DNA of 45,489 nucleotides from Lachnospiraceae bacterium. Its GTDB lineage: Bacteria > Bacillota > Clostridia > Lachnospirales > Lachnospiraceae. The position numbers and the translations under genes are program-made. Under the pieces are notes generated by a model, which saw nothing but the letters and a program-made list of their open reading frames with translations, was not told where the DNA came from and made no database searches. The stretch lies in assembly GCA_017618195.1 (NCBI GenBank), contig JAFZUW010000023.1, positions 1-45,489 of the forward strand. Direction: 5' to 3'. Below are positions 33,943 through 42,912 of the stretch, piece after piece; position 1 is the first letter of the stretch; every line of letters starts with the position of its first letter.

Positions 33943-35094
33943 CTATTCCTCCGCCCGAAAATAATCCGTCAGATTGAGTCTTGCGATCCGTATCATCGGT
34001 GCAATCGATGCCAGTGCCCCCACAGCCAATGCGAGAAGAAGCACCAGAAGCCCTGTCTTGCCGAGCTGTTGCGACAGCATGACATCCCGGATGACCGATG
34101 CCCTGCCGCTTCCGTACACGACACCGATCCTGATATTCATTGCTATGACGCCGCAGACCGCCCCGAGAAACAGGCGGAACACATTCTCCGTAACAACCAT
34201 TAAAAAGATGTCCGATACCTGAAATCCGTTCGCGTAATGAACTGCATAATCATATGTGTTACAGGAAATCAGATAAGATGCCAGGACAAATCCCAAAATC
34301 AGAACCGAGCATATGATTACCGCCGACAGCGATTTCAGGATCCGGTTCTCCTCATCATTGCTTTTCTGATAAGACTTTTGCAGATCACCGAAAGAAATAC
34401 GATAACCGGCCAGCCCCTCACCCGCCAGTGTTTTGCCGATTTCGGAATGATCCGGACCGCTTCCCGCAAGCAGGTAAGACGCCTCATAATCTTCCGAAAG
34501 GATCGGTGCGACAAGCACATAATCCGAAAGATATATCGATCCCACGTCCATCTGGGACGGGTCCGGAATGATCCTCCGTGACTGTTGAAGAACTCCCTTC
34601 ACAACATAGTCACAATCATCTATCGTAACAAGACTGCCGACCGGATACTCCTGCCGATATGCCTCTCCGACATAGACCGGAATGTACTGCCCCGGCGTAA
34701 CGGTTAAATCTATCCGTTGCCCCCGGTCGTCCTTAACATCGAACCACTCGACCATCTGTGCATCATAAAATACCGTTACCCGCTCACCGTCAGCATATTC
34801 CCGGTATGCACCGCATGCCTGACACAATCCAAGTTCCGTCAGCTGCTTTCCGAGAACTGCAGACGAAAAAGTTTTCTCCTCTCTTGCCCTGACATCAAGA
34901 AAAAAGACTTTGTCCGCATCCAGTCCCGTTGCTTTTTCGAATGCTTTTCGGTAGAGTTCCGTCCTGTCTGTCTCAAGCAGGAAGTAATTCACAAGAAAAA
35001 ATGCCACTGCCGACATGATCAGACTCAATACAAGCATTCCTTTCCGCTTCAAAACGGCATTCATTCCGTAGTTAATGATATGCAGTTTCTTCAT
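33943..35094 (-). CDS. FtsX-like ABC transporter permease (second)
   Basis: The 383-residue protein has one N-terminal helix (~18-40), a large extracellular domain (~45-245) and three C-terminal helices (~255-370), the MacB/FtsX half-transporter plan. It starts MKKLHIINYGMNAVLKRKG, a normal cytoplasmic N-terminus for this type. It follows the first permease by 3 bases and precedes the ATPase by 4, so the three form one complex. The substrate is not evident. Confidence 0.85.
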   Translation of the reverse strand: MKKLHIINYGMNAVLKRKGMLVLSLIMSAVAFFLVNYFLLETDRTELYRKAFEKATGLDADKVFFLDVRAREEKTFSSAVLGKQLTELGLCQACGAYREYADGERVTVFYDAQMVEWFDVKDDRGQRIDLTVTPGQYIPVYVGEAYRQEYPVGSLVTIDDCDYVVKGVLQQSRRIIPDPSQMDVGSIYLSDYVLVAPILSEDYEASYLLAGSGPDHSEIGKTLAGEGLAGYRISFGDLQKSYQKSNDEENRILKSLSAVIICSVLILGFVLASYLISCNTYDYAVHYANGFQVSDIFLMVVTENVFRLFLGAVCGVIAMNIRIGVVYGSGRASVIRDVMLSQQLGKTGLLVLLLALAVGALASIAPMIRIARLNLTDYFRAEE

Positions 35095-35097
35095 CCT

Positions 35098-36234
35098 TTA
35101 CCCCCGCTTCATTGCCTCCTGAGGAGGAATCGTTCCGATCTTAAGAACGAACATGATTCCGATTCCTGCAAACAGGACCGCCGTCACTCCGAGAAGTGCC
35201 GCTGTATCTTTCAGATGCATCGCATAGATACCGATGTGAGTTCTTTCAAACACCTTGTTCAACAGCACCTGCAGCAAGACGGAAACACCGAAGCCGGCTG
35301 CTGCCCAAAACAGATATTCTTTCGCCAGCTGCTTTAAAATCCTGCCGGCTGAAAATCCAAACAGTCTCCGGATCGCAATCTCCCGCCGGTGCCTCTTCAT
35401 CCACAAAACCGTCATTCCGTATGCACAAAGAAAGAAAAATGCCGCGAACCGGTAAAATGCAACCGCTTGGGATTCGTCTGATTGTTTCAGCCAATCACTA
35501 TAGGTTCCGAGGGTATCTAAACCGTTGTCTTCATAAAATGTTTCGCCGCAGGCATTAAAATCCTCGGAAATGATCAGTCCGTTGTTCGTCCTGTTAGTTA
35601 TCGGCGGTTCTTCTTTCTCATGATAAATGCGTAATAAGAACGTTCCGTAGGTAAACAAAGATTTCACTTCATCGCCTGTCAAAAGGTCGAACGAAGTATA
35701 GATTTCGTTATCATAGCAATCCGAATCCGGAACATCCGCGATTCCGCATATCTCAAATGTAATCTCGCCTATCGTAAGGCATCTCACTCCGCCTTTTGTT
35801 TCACAATAAGGGAGCCATGACCGTCCGATGACGGCTTCAGGACCGTTCTTTCCCCTCTGCTTCGGAAACCGTCCCTCTCGCAACCGGTAATCCTGAAACT
35901 CGTTGCATTGACCGGTGGCAAATGTAATGATGGGATAGTTATCTCCCAGTGTGAATGTCAGTTCGAGCCGGATCACCGCATTGATACCGGGGAACATTTT
36001 CCGGATATTACCGGCCGCCACGGAGAAATCATATTGAATATTGTACTCCGGCCACCCGCCGCCTGAAACCATCCATTGCTCATAATATACAGGACGGTAT
36101 TTTGCGAGATTGGTCAGATTGTCTTTATCATAATTCAGATAAGCCGTTCCGTGCGTAAGGCACACGAAGACAAGCGCCCACGTTACTGCCAGACAGATCC
36201 CGGCCGATAAATATCGAAAAGGTCCGAATTTCAT
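35098..36234 (-). CDS. FtsX-like ABC transporter permease (first), start uncertain
   Basis: The 378-residue frame begins MKFGPFRYLSAG, almost directly in the first helix (~8-30), then an extracellular domain and three C-terminal helices (~270-365). No good ribosome binding site precedes ATG 36234. An overlapping frame on the same strand upstream (about 36319-36230) reads MFIENLFFSAKYTFQIKERN, which resembles the missing cytoplasmic N-terminus of such permeases. A frameshift or sequencing error near 36235-36260 could have split the gene. It pairs with the second permease. Confidence 0.8.
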   Translation of the reverse strand: MKFGPFRYLSAGICLAVTWALVFVCLTHGTAYLNYDKDNLTNLAKYRPVYYEQWMVSGGGWPEYNIQYDFSVAAGNIRKMFPGINAVIRLELTFTLGDNYPIITFATGQCNEFQDYRLREGRFPKQRGKNGPEAVIGRSWLPYCETKGGVRCLTIGEITFEICGIADVPDSDCYDNEIYTSFDLLTGDEVKSLFTYGTFLLRIYHEKEEPPITNRTNNGLIISEDFNACGETFYEDNGLDTLGTYSDWLKQSDESQAVAFYRFAAFFFLCAYGMTVLWMKRHRREIAIRRLFGFSAGRILKQLAKEYLFWAAAGFGVSVLLQVLLNKVFERTHIGIYAMHLKDTAALLGVTAVLFAGIGIMFVLKIGTIPPQEAMKRG

Positions 36235-36347
36235 TTGGGTAATAGATGACGATCCCTAAAGACGTCAGATTCCTTTCTTTGATTTGAAAAGTGTATTTAG
36301 CAGAGAAAAACAGGTTTTCGATGAACATCATCAGAGTGCTCTTTCTG

Positions 36348-36859
36348 AATGGGGTAACATAGAAAAAAGAATTAAATCAATATGGGCGTACGTGGAAATA
36401 AGGGGATGTAAAATTCTTTCCATCCCATCTCACATACCACGCATCAGCCAAACGATGCCAGCCGGTTTGATAAGCAAAAGTACAACCTTTTCCTTTGGAA
36501 ATACCGCTTTTCGACGTAGACGCTATGGAGTATCCGTCGGCATATGCAGCCCCCGAGGGAAATGTATATACATATCCGTCGGTTCCTTTCCAGATTTGAA
36601 CAATAACCCGATATTTCGTGTCCTCAAAAGCTTTTGAAACAGTACCATAAGCGGTACAGGAAGTTGTAATTCCCAGAACTTTATTCTCAGTTACTGAAAA
36701 AGAAACATTATACCTTTGACTGTATTTATCATAAAAACATCCTGTTTTTGCAAATGCTACCGACGTTAGCAGCAACACTGCGGCAAAGATCAAAAATATA
36801 AACCCCTTAACCTTTTTCATGATTGTTCCCTCCATTTGAAATTGCTATGTTACCCCATT
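36348..36859. repeat. 15-bp perfect inverted repeat bracketing the small secreted protein gene
   Basis: AATGGGGTAACATAG at 36348-36362 has its exact reverse complement at 36845-36859. Beyond both arms CTGAAT and its complement also match, offset by a 4-base gap. The pair encloses the whole 147-codon gene, 14 bases past its stop and about 25 bases before its start. It may be terminal repeats of a small cassette, or a 5'-to-3' pairing in the mRNA. Confidence 0.8.
36377..36820 (-). CDS. Small secreted protein of unknown function
   Basis: The 147-residue product has a signal peptide (KKVKGFIFLIFAAVLLLTSVAFA, about 1-24) and a ~120-residue mature part rich in Tyr, Thr and Trp. Mature cysteines are few: one near the N-terminus, one in TTSCTAYG, one in GCTFAY. 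I do not recognise a family. GGAGGGA lies 6 bases before ATG 36820. It is encoded just upstream of, and in line with, a MacB-type exporter, so it could be a substrate or partner. Lactococcin 972-type bacteriocins were considered but the motifs do not match. Confidence 0.75.
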   Translation of the reverse strand: MKKVKGFIFLIFAAVLLLTSVAFAKTGCFYDKYSQRYNVSFSVTENKVLGITTSCTAYGTVSKAFEDTKYRVIVQIWKGTDGYVYTFPSGAAYADGYSIASTSKSGISKGKGCTFAYQTGWHRLADAWYVRWDGKNFTSPYFHVRPY

Positions 36860-36865
36860 AAATTC

Positions 36866-36894
36866 AGGATATCACGCCGGAATGGGAAGTTCAA
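36866..36894 (-). promoter_or_regulatory. Promoter of the small secreted protein gene
   Basis: On the minus strand TTGAAC (36894-36889), 17 bases, TATCCT (36871-36866). The predicted transcript would begin next to or within the right inverted-repeat arm. Confidence 0.5.
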
Positions 36895-36988
36895 TAACAA
36901 TTTAGACTTTTTAACATTCTGTCAGCCGAAAACAGTCCTTTCTTTCGGGCGCCGGCGAACTGAATCCGGTGGTTTTGCCGTCAGGGTT

Positions 36989-37255
36989 CTATGCCGTCTT
37001 TTCTTCTGCATACGGAAGCAGTTCGAGGATGACGGCCGCGGCCAGATAAAATACGATGCAGCACGCGATTGCAAACAGCGGATACATCGTGCGGTTACCG
37101 ATGGTCTCCATGACTCCTGCGAGGTCCCGGATTCCGAGACAGCCCGCTACCGTAGTCCACTGAAGCATCGTAACGGCCGTCCGGCGTGCCGGACGGGATG
37201 CAAGAAAGACAATCCTGACAAAACAATTTTCTTCCCATTTTCCCCCCACAGGCAT
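36989..37255 (-). CDS. Small two-helix membrane protein
   Basis: An 88-residue product starting MPVGGKWEENCF, with two hydrophobic stretches (VTMLQWTTVAGCLGI and MYPLFAIACCIVFYLAAAVILELL). I chose ATG 37255, 13 bases after the preceding gene stop, with GAGAGG upstream; the longer frame overlaps the neighbour. Unrecognised; likely co-transcribed with the membrane protein before it. Confidence 0.55.
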   Translation of the reverse strand: MPVGGKWEENCFVRIVFLASRPARRTAVTMLQWTTVAGCLGIRDLAGVMETIGNRTMYPLFAIACCIVFYLAAAVILELLPYAEEKTA

Positions 37256-37268
37256 AAAGCCTCTCTCT

Positions 37269-37616
37269 TTATCGGCCGGCTTCCTTCCTTTCCAGCATCT
37301 CATCATATTGTTTGTACATCTTCTGCACGCTGTTCTCAAGAAGATAATAGTGGCAGATGTACGGAACCATAAGAATCAGAAGCGCAATGGTCAGAAGCAG
37401 CAGCCCGACACTCGGCGACGCAACCGCGAAGAAGATCGTCCCGACCGTAAGGATGGCAAAGAGCACCGTAACGATCAGGTGGATCAGACGCTCATGCATA
37501 AAGAATCCGATCTGCACAAGATGTTTTTCAATTTCCTTTTCGTAATCGATTCCCTCCGGCGGATCGGCCAGCATTGCGTCAATCTGAGCCAGATAGTTTT
37601 TGATACGTTCTCCCAT
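37269..37616 (-). CDS. Membrane protein of unknown function
   Basis: A 115-residue protein with a charged N-terminus (GERIKNYLAQIDAMLADP), then two membrane helices (HLIVTVLFAILTVGTIFFAV and VGLLLLTIALLILMVPYIC) and a charged C-terminal helix (MYKQYDEMLERKE). ATG 37616 has AAGGA about 9 bases upstream; a GTG immediately before it is also possible. No family recognised. It follows the DHHW gene by about 80 bases on the same strand. Confidence 0.7.
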   Translation of the reverse strand: MGERIKNYLAQIDAMLADPPEGIDYEKEIEKHLVQIGFFMHERLIHLIVTVLFAILTVGTIFFAVASPSVGLLLLTIALLILMVPYICHYYLLENSVQKMYKQYDEMLERKEAGR

Positions 37617-37693
37617 CACTGCACTTCCTTTCTCATGTTTTATCCTTCAAACTGCCTGACGTTCCGGTTTGCGGATGCATATCTTCATGCTGC

Positions 37694-38815
37694 TCAGCGT
37701 TCCAGTTTCCGGATGCTCCGCTCGCAGGCAAATCCGTCCGCCCCGTACAGGACAAGCACCTCGCTGATCGCATTGGCCTTCACATAGTCGCGGACCGGTC
37801 TCCCGAAATAGCGAAGATCCAGCACATGGATTTCCTCATATTCCGTTACGAGAAGCGGCAGGAAACAGTTGGCGTACGAATCCTTGATTACCAGAAGCCT
37901 GCTTCCCTGCGGGCCTGTTCCCGTAATCTTCAACTCACCGTAATTGCCTCCGAGGAAATACGAATACGCGTCGTAGCGGCTGTTCAGCTTGGTCTCGTCA
38001 TATAATCCGGCGAGCGTCTTTCCGTCTGCCGTAACGGTGACCGCAACGCCCTCCGGCTCCAATGCGGTAACGGTATCGCTTTGATACCGGACCGGCTTTG
38101 CCTTTGCATAGAGCGTTCCGAGGAACCGGTCGGAAACCGTCACGCTTCGGAAGCGGTCCTTCGAAACGGGCGTCCTGCCCATGGATCTCTCCCACACTTC
38201 ATATGCCTTATATGCTCCGGACATGGTCCAATGATGGTCCGTCCGGTAATAATCCGATTCTTCCCGAAGGACCGCCCGGGTATCCGTAAACGATCCGCCG
38301 AGCTGCTCCGCCAGGTTATCAAGGTATGCATCCTGATCGTAATACGGCGCGCCTGCCGGAAGCTTGTCCTTAAGCGACAGTCCCGACGAAGGAACGATCA
38401 TGACGCGGTACGGAATCTCCTCTTCCGAAAGGAACTGTCCGAAATGCACAAGCGCGTCCGCGCTTGCCTTGCGGTCTTTCGGATCGATCTCGTCATCCGT
38501 CAGCTTCGTGAACAGGAAATTGTCCTTTCCGAGATACACGCCGCCGATCTCCTTATGCCCGGTCGCCGTCTCATAAAACGAGTATACCGTAACGAACATG
38601 TCGCGGAACGGAAAATGATCCGCGAGATACGTTTCGGTCTCCTCCGCGAGCGTTCCGTTCTTCAGCTTCTCAATGCTTACCTCCGGCTTCTCCGCCAGGT
38701 ACCGCCGCTCCCATTCCGAGTAATTCGACAGTGGTAGAATGATGAATAATACTGACATTCCGATTAACAAGGTGAGGAATGTAACGATTGTTATGATTGC
38801 TTCTTTTCTGCTCAT
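37694..38815 (-). CDS. DHHW/AlgX-like surface glycan acetylation protein
   Basis: The 373-residue protein has an N-terminal membrane helix (~8-30) and a DHHW-family domain. HFPFRDMFV near 65 and YYRTDHHWTMSGAY near 200 are the signature Asp/His motifs, and LLVIKDSYANCFLPLL carries the Ser-containing block. These SGNH-like proteins transfer acetyl groups to polysaccharides outside the cell, receiving them from an MBOAT protein. Its ribosome binding site AGGAGG overlaps the stop of the upstream MBOAT gene, indicating coupling. Confidence 0.9.
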   Translation of the reverse strand: MSRKEAIITIVTFLTLLIGMSVLFIILPLSNYSEWERRYLAEKPEVSIEKLKNGTLAEETETYLADHFPFRDMFVTVYSFYETATGHKEIGGVYLGKDNFLFTKLTDDEIDPKDRKASADALVHFGQFLSEEEIPYRVMIVPSSGLSLKDKLPAGAPYYDQDAYLDNLAEQLGGSFTDTRAVLREESDYYRTDHHWTMSGAYKAYEVWERSMGRTPVSKDRFRSVTVSDRFLGTLYAKAKPVRYQSDTVTALEPEGVAVTVTADGKTLAGLYDETKLNSRYDAYSYFLGGNYGELKITGTGPQGSRLLVIKDSYANCFLPLLVTEYEEIHVLDLRYFGRPVRDYVKANAISEVLVLYGADGFACERSIRKLER

Positions 38816-38824
38816 TCCGCCCTC

Positions 38825-40228
38825 CTAGAATCGAAAATAGAGAAACGGGTTGTAGCTTTCCCGAATCAGACACGCCACACAAAGCAGAAACACAAGCGCC
38901 ATGACCGCCGTCCGGAGAACAGCCGGTGTCAAAGCCTCTTCTTTGGTCTTCTTTTTGAATGCCGCCGCACATCGTCCGGGAAGGGATGTGCTGAACAAAG
39001 CGGCAAGGATGATCATGCCGATGTTTGAACAGAACAGGTACCCGGTCTCCGCGGTGTAAAAGGAACCGCAAAACAGCGAGCGGACATACGAACCGGCTGC
39101 GGAAAGATTCTCATGCGCGAACAAAACCCATCCGAACAGAATGATCAGTAACGCATAAACGTGACGGAGCACGTTCGGAAGTTTCTCCAGGATTTTATCA
39201 AATCCGCATTTTTCAATTGTCAGAAGGACGAACCAATAGAGGCCCCACAGCAGAAAATTCCACTCTGCCCCGTGCCAGAATCCGGTCAGCGCCCATACGA
39301 TCAGCAGGTTGAAGATCGTCCTGACCTTGCCCCTGCGGTTTCCGCCGAGCGGGATATATACGTATTCGCGGAACCAGGTCGAAAGCGTGATGTGCCATCT
39401 GCGCCAGAACTCGGTCGCGCTCTTCGCCTCATACGGATGGTCGAAGTTCTCGGGGAAGGAAAATCCGAACATTTTCCCGAGACCGATCGCCATATCCGAA
39501 TAGCCGGAGAAATCGAAATATATCTGGAATGCGTACAGGAACAGTCCGAGCCAGGAAAGCAGGACGCTCCTCTCCGCATTGCCCGCAATCGTTTCATAAA
39601 CCGCACCTGCGGCATTGGCAAGAAGCACCTTCTTTGCCAGTCCGCATACGAACCGGCGGATTCCTTCCGCGTAATCCGTCAGGCTGCGCGTACGCTCCTG
39701 CAGCTGCTTTTCAATCTCGTTGTAACGGACGATCGGGCCCGCGATCAGCTGCGGGAACAGCATCACATAGGTTGCAAACGAGACGGGATTCTTCTGCGGC
39801 TTCACGGTTCCGCGGTACACATCAATGATGTAAGACATCTGCTGAAACGTATAGAAAGAGATTCCGAGCGGGAGCACGAATGCCGGCACACGGAACGATG
39901 CCCCGAGCGCGTTCATCGAACGGACCAGAAGTCCGCTGTACTTAAACACCACGAGTACCGAAAGGTTGCCGATAACCGTTACGATCAGGGCCGCCTTTGC
40001 GGCGCCCTTCTGCTCCTTTTCACGGAAATAACCGATCAGAAGACCCATTCCGTAATCAAACAGCGTCGACAGAATCAGGATTCCGGCGAACCGCCACTCT
40101 CCCCACAGATAAAAACATAAACTTGCCGCAAGCAGGAGGATATTCTGAAAACGCATCGGGCAGACCAGCGACAGCACAAGGACTGCCGCCAGAAAGACAA
40201 ATAAGAAAACAATGCTGCTGAAAACCAT
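38825..40228 (-). CDS. MBOAT-family O-acyltransferase (AlgI/DltB-like)
   Basis: The 467-residue membrane protein has about ten helices and the MBOAT core: FWRRWHITLSTWFREYVYIPLGG near 290 and WALTGFWHGAEWNFLLWG with the active His. It carries acyl (usually acetyl) groups across the membrane for polymer modification. I chose ATG 40228, with GGAGAA upstream, because hydrophobic sequence starts directly after it; the 40-residue longer frame is basic and promoter-overlapping. It works with the DHHW protein encoded next. No alginate or Dlt genes are nearby, so the glycan is unknown. Confidence 0.92.
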   Translation of the reverse strand: MVFSSIVFLFVFLAAVLVLSLVCPMRFQNILLLAASLCFYLWGEWRFAGILILSTLFDYGMGLLIGYFREKEQKGAAKAALIVTVIGNLSVLVVFKYSGLLVRSMNALGASFRVPAFVLPLGISFYTFQQMSYIIDVYRGTVKPQKNPVSFATYVMLFPQLIAGPIVRYNEIEKQLQERTRSLTDYAEGIRRFVCGLAKKVLLANAAGAVYETIAGNAERSVLLSWLGLFLYAFQIYFDFSGYSDMAIGLGKMFGFSFPENFDHPYEAKSATEFWRRWHITLSTWFREYVYIPLGGNRRGKVRTIFNLLIVWALTGFWHGAEWNFLLWGLYWFVLLTIEKCGFDKILEKLPNVLRHVYALLIILFGWVLFAHENLSAAGSYVRSLFCGSFYTAETGYLFCSNIGMIILAALFSTSLPGRCAAAFKKKTKEEALTPAVLRTAVMALVFLLCVACLIRESYNPFLYFRF

Positions 40229-40277
40229 TTCATTTCTCCCCGTAAAAAGCCGTTTTTCATTTCGGACTTTCCGACTG

Positions 40278-40306
40278 ATTATACCATATGTAAGAAAAGA
40301 AGTAAA
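40278..40306 (-). promoter_or_regulatory. Promoter of the MBOAT-DHHW operon
   Basis: On the minus strand TTTACT (40306-40301), 17 bases, TATAAT (40283-40278), about 50 bases before the chosen MBOAT start, which supports that start. It is divergent from the pflB promoter. Confidence 0.65.
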
Positions 40307-40334
40307 TGGCTCCGGGCCTTTTCTCCTTTTCCGC

Positions 40335-40363
40335 TTGACACTCCCCATATGTTGTGCTATGCT
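40335..40363 (+). promoter_or_regulatory. Strong promoter of pflB
   Basis: TTGACA (40335-40340), 17 bases, TATGCT (40358-40363) with an extended -10 TG one base before it. Transcription should start near 40370, just before the riboswitch. Confidence 0.8.
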
Positions 40364-40377
40364 TGAGACAAATCAAA

Positions 40378-40451
40378 AAGATATTGTTTCTGACGGTTCA
40401 GTGGAGCGCACCACAGGGAAGCAATATCCGTTTTAAGCCGACCGTCTGGGC
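40378..40451 (+). ncRNA. ZTP-type (pfl motif) riboswitch upstream of pflB
   Basis: GATATTG (40380-40386) pairs with CAATATC (40422-40428) as the outer stem. GTGG (40401-40404) pairs with CCAC (40411-40414) as the inner hairpin. The joining GACGGT (40392-40397) can pair with ACCGTC (40441-40446) as the pseudoknot. The end CTGGGC matches the conserved 3' block. The usual G-C pair in the pseudoknot appears replaced by A-U on both sides, which is good covariation support. ZTP riboswitches sense ZMP/ZTP, which build up when 10-formyl-tetrahydrofolate is scarce, and usually turn genes on. A terminator overlaps the 3' end. Confidence 0.85.
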
Positions 40452-40488
40452 AATATTTTCCGAAAGAAAATATTGCCCTTTTATTTTT
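40448..40488 (+). terminator. Riboswitch-controlled terminator
   Basis: GGGCAATATTTTC (40448-40460) pairs perfectly with GAAAATATTGCCC (40466-40478), followed by TTTTATTTTT. Its first bases are the conserved GGGC of the aptamer, so ligand binding would prevent the hairpin and allow read-through to pflB. The 115 bases after it hold only the pflB leader and ribosome binding site. Confidence 0.9.
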
Positions 40489-40603
40489 CTTAAGCCGCCG
40501 TGAGAACACTTCACCGCGGCAAAGCAGACGCGTCCGGGCGACGCGCGGCACACACCGCACACACATCACACACCGCATTTCACACAAAGAGGAGGAACCG
40601 CTT

Positions 40604-42835
40604 ATGAACGCATGGGAAGGATTTAAAGGCCAGACCTGGAAAGACGAAATCAACGTACGCGACTTTATTCAGAACAATTACACTCCTTACGAGGGTGACG
40701 CTTCCTTCCTTGCGGGCGCGACCGACCGCACGAAGGAACTGATGGGCAAGCTCTCCCATCTCTTCGATCTTGAGCAGCAGTTCGGCGGCGTTCTCGACAT
40801 CGACACGCAGCACGTTACCTCGCTTCTCAACTATAAGCCCGGTTACCTCGATAAGGACAGGGAACTGATTGTAGGTCTTCAGACCGACCGGCCGCTCCGC
40901 CGCGGCGTTAACCCGTTCGGCGGCCTCAACATGACGAGAAAGGCATGTCAGGCTTACGGCTACGAACTCTCTGAGAAGGTTGAGGAAGAATTCCTGTACC
41001 GCACCACCCATAACGACGGTGTATTCCGCGTATACAGCGACGAGATCCGTAAGGCACGTCACGTCGGCATCATCACCGGTCTTCCGGATGCTTACGGCCG
41101 CGGACGTATTATCGGCGACTACCGCCGTGTGGCTCTGTACGGTGTGGACCGTCTGATTGCCGAGAAGCAGAAGGACAAAGCGGAACTCGCCGCGACACAG
41201 CCGATGGAGGCCGAAACGATCCGCCGTCTTGAGGAACTGTATCAGCAGATCAACTTTCTCGGAAAGCTCAAGGATATGGCGCTTCTGTACGGCATCGACA
41301 TCAGTAATCCGGCAACCAACTCCAAGGAAGCTATCCAGTGGCTGTACTTCGGCTACCTCGGAGCCATCAAGGAACAGAACGGCGCCGCGATGAGCCTCGG
41401 CCGCACTTCCACTTTCCTTGACATTTACTTTGAACGTGATCTCGCGAACGGCGTTTACACCGAGAGCGAACTGCAGGAGCTGCTTGACGACTTCGTGATG
41501 AAGCTCCGTATGGCAAGACATCTCCGCACGCCCGAGTATAACGAACTCTTCGCAGGCGACCCGATGTGGATCACCGAGTCGGTCGGCGGTATGGGCGAGG
41601 ACGGACGCACGCTCGTTACGAAGAACTCCTTCCGTATCCTCAACACGCTTTACACCTTGGGACCTTCCGCCGAGCCGAACCTGACGGTTCTTTGGTCGAA
41701 GGATCTGCCCGACAACTTCAAGCATTTCGCGACCAAGGTATCGTGCGATACCGACGCGATCCAATATGAAAATGACGACCTGATGCGTCCCATCTACGGC
41801 GACGACTACGGCATCGCCTGCTGCGTATCCGCGATGCGTCTCGGTAAGGATATGCAGTTCTTCGGCGCAAGAGCGAACCTCGCGAAGCTCCTTCTGATGA
41901 GTTTAAACGGCGGACGCGACGAGCGCTACAACCTGCAGGTTGGCCCCGAGATGCCGGTTTATGACGGCGAATACCTCGATTATGACAAGGTTATGGAGCG
42001 CATGGGCATCTACCGCGAGTGGCTCGCCAAGACCTACGTTACCGCGATGAACATGATCCATTACATGCACGACAAATACGCCTACGAAAAGACACAGATG
42101 GCGCTGCATGACACCAATGTACACCGCTATATGGCATTTGGCGTTGCGGGTCTTTCGGTACTGGCCGATTCCCTCTCCGCCATCAAATACGCAAAGGTTA
42201 AGCCGATCCGCGACGCGGAGACCGGCCTCATCAAGGATTTCGAGACCGTAGGCGAGTTCCCTTGCTACGGTAACGATGACGACCGCGTTGACCTGCTCGC
42301 GAAGGAGCAGACCGAGCTCTTCCTTGCGGCACTGAAGAAGATTCCAACCTACCGGAATGCCGAGCATACGCTTTCGATTCTGACCATTACGTCAAATGTT
42401 ATGTACGGCAAGAAGACCGGCAACACGCCCGACGGGCGCCGCGCCGGCGAGCCTTTCGCACCCGGGGCGAACCCGATGCACGGCCGCGATAAGAGCGGCG
42501 CTCTCGCATCGCTCAACTCGGTTGCGAAACTCTCCTACAAGACCTGCAAGGACGGCATCAGCAACACATTTTCCATCATTCCGCAGGCGCTCGGACATAG
42601 CGACGAGGAGCGATATGACAACCTGATCAGCATCCTTGACGGATACTTCGCGCAGAACGCGCATCACCTGAACGTGAACGTACTGAACCGCGAGACGCTG
42701 ATCGACGCAATGAATCATCCGGAGAAGTACCCGACGCTCACGATCCGCGTATCCGGCTATGCCGTAACCTTCAACAAACTGACGCTCGAGCAGAAGAAGG
42801 AAGTTATCTCCAGAACATTCCACGAAGCTGTATAA
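40604..42835 (+). CDS. pflB: Pyruvate formate-lyase (formate C-acetyltransferase)
   Basis: The 743-residue glycyl radical enzyme converts pyruvate and CoA to acetyl-CoA and formate. The catalytic Cys pair is in [11 protein letters not shown] near 405. The glycyl radical loop is [12 protein letters not shown] near 720. The start [20 protein letters not shown] and the NPFGGLNM block are typical of PFL rather than diol dehydratases. GAGGAGG precedes ATG. It is controlled by the strong promoter and ZTP-type riboswitch upstream; its activase is encoded next. Formate feeds 10-formyl-tetrahydrofolate and purine synthesis, which fits the riboswitch ligand. Confidence 0.97.
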   Translation: MNAWEGFKGQTWKDEINVRDFIQNNYTPYEGDASFLAGATDRTKELMGKLSHLFDLEQQFGGVLDIDTQHVTSLLNYKPGYLDKDRELIVGLQTDRPLRRGVNPFGGLNMTRKACQAYGYELSEKVEEEFLYRTTHNDGVFRVYSDEIRKARHVGIITGLPDAYGRGRIIGDYRRVALYGVDRLIAEKQKDKAELAATQPMEAETIRRLEELYQQINFLGKLKDMALLYGIDISNPATNSKEAIQWLYFGYLGAIKEQNGAAMSLGRTSTFLDIYFERDLANGVYTESELQELLDDFVMKLRMARHLRTPEYNELFAGDPMWITESVGGMGEDGRTLVTKNSFRILNTLYTLGPSAEPNLTVLWSKDLPDNFKHFATKVSCDTDAIQYENDDLMRPIYGDDYGIACCVSAMRLGKDMQFFGARANLAKLLLMSLNGGRDERYNLQVGPEMPVYDGEYLDYDKVMERMGIYREWLAKTYVTAMNMIHYMHDKYAYEKTQMALHDTNVHRYMAFGVAGLSVLADSLSAIKYAKVKPIRDAETGLIKDFETVGEFPCYGNDDDRVDLLAKEQTELFLAALKKIPTYRNAEHTLSILTITSNVMYGKKTGNTPDGRRAGEPFAPGANPMHGRDKSGALASLNSVAKLSYKTCKDGISNTFSIIPQALGHSDEERYDNLISILDGYFAQNAHHLNVNVLNRETLIDAMNHPEKYPTLTIRVSGYAVTFNKLTLEQKKEVISRTFHEAV

Positions 42836-42871
42836 CCGCTGTTTCTCAGCCGTTTTATGTTGAACCCACAA

Positions 42872-42900
42872 CGGGCGGGACAAGTCCCGCCCGGTTTCTT
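42872..42900 (+). terminator. Hairpin between pflB and pflA
   Basis: CGGGCGGGAC (42872-42881) pairs perfectly with GTCCCGCCCG (42884-42893) around AA, followed by TTTCTTTC. It may reduce read-through into pflA, giving much more PflB than activase, or protect the pflB mRNA end. Confidence 0.75.
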
Positions 42901-42912
42901 TCGGAGGCAGAT

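Noticed and set aside
36377-36820. Lactococcin 972-family bacteriocin
   Set aside because: Secreted and next to an ABC exporter, but the mature sequence lacks the family's motifs and the permeases are not the usual large immunity protein.
40580-41764. 394-codon minus-strand open frame
   Set aside because: Antisense to pflB, caused by its codon bias; no recognisable domain.
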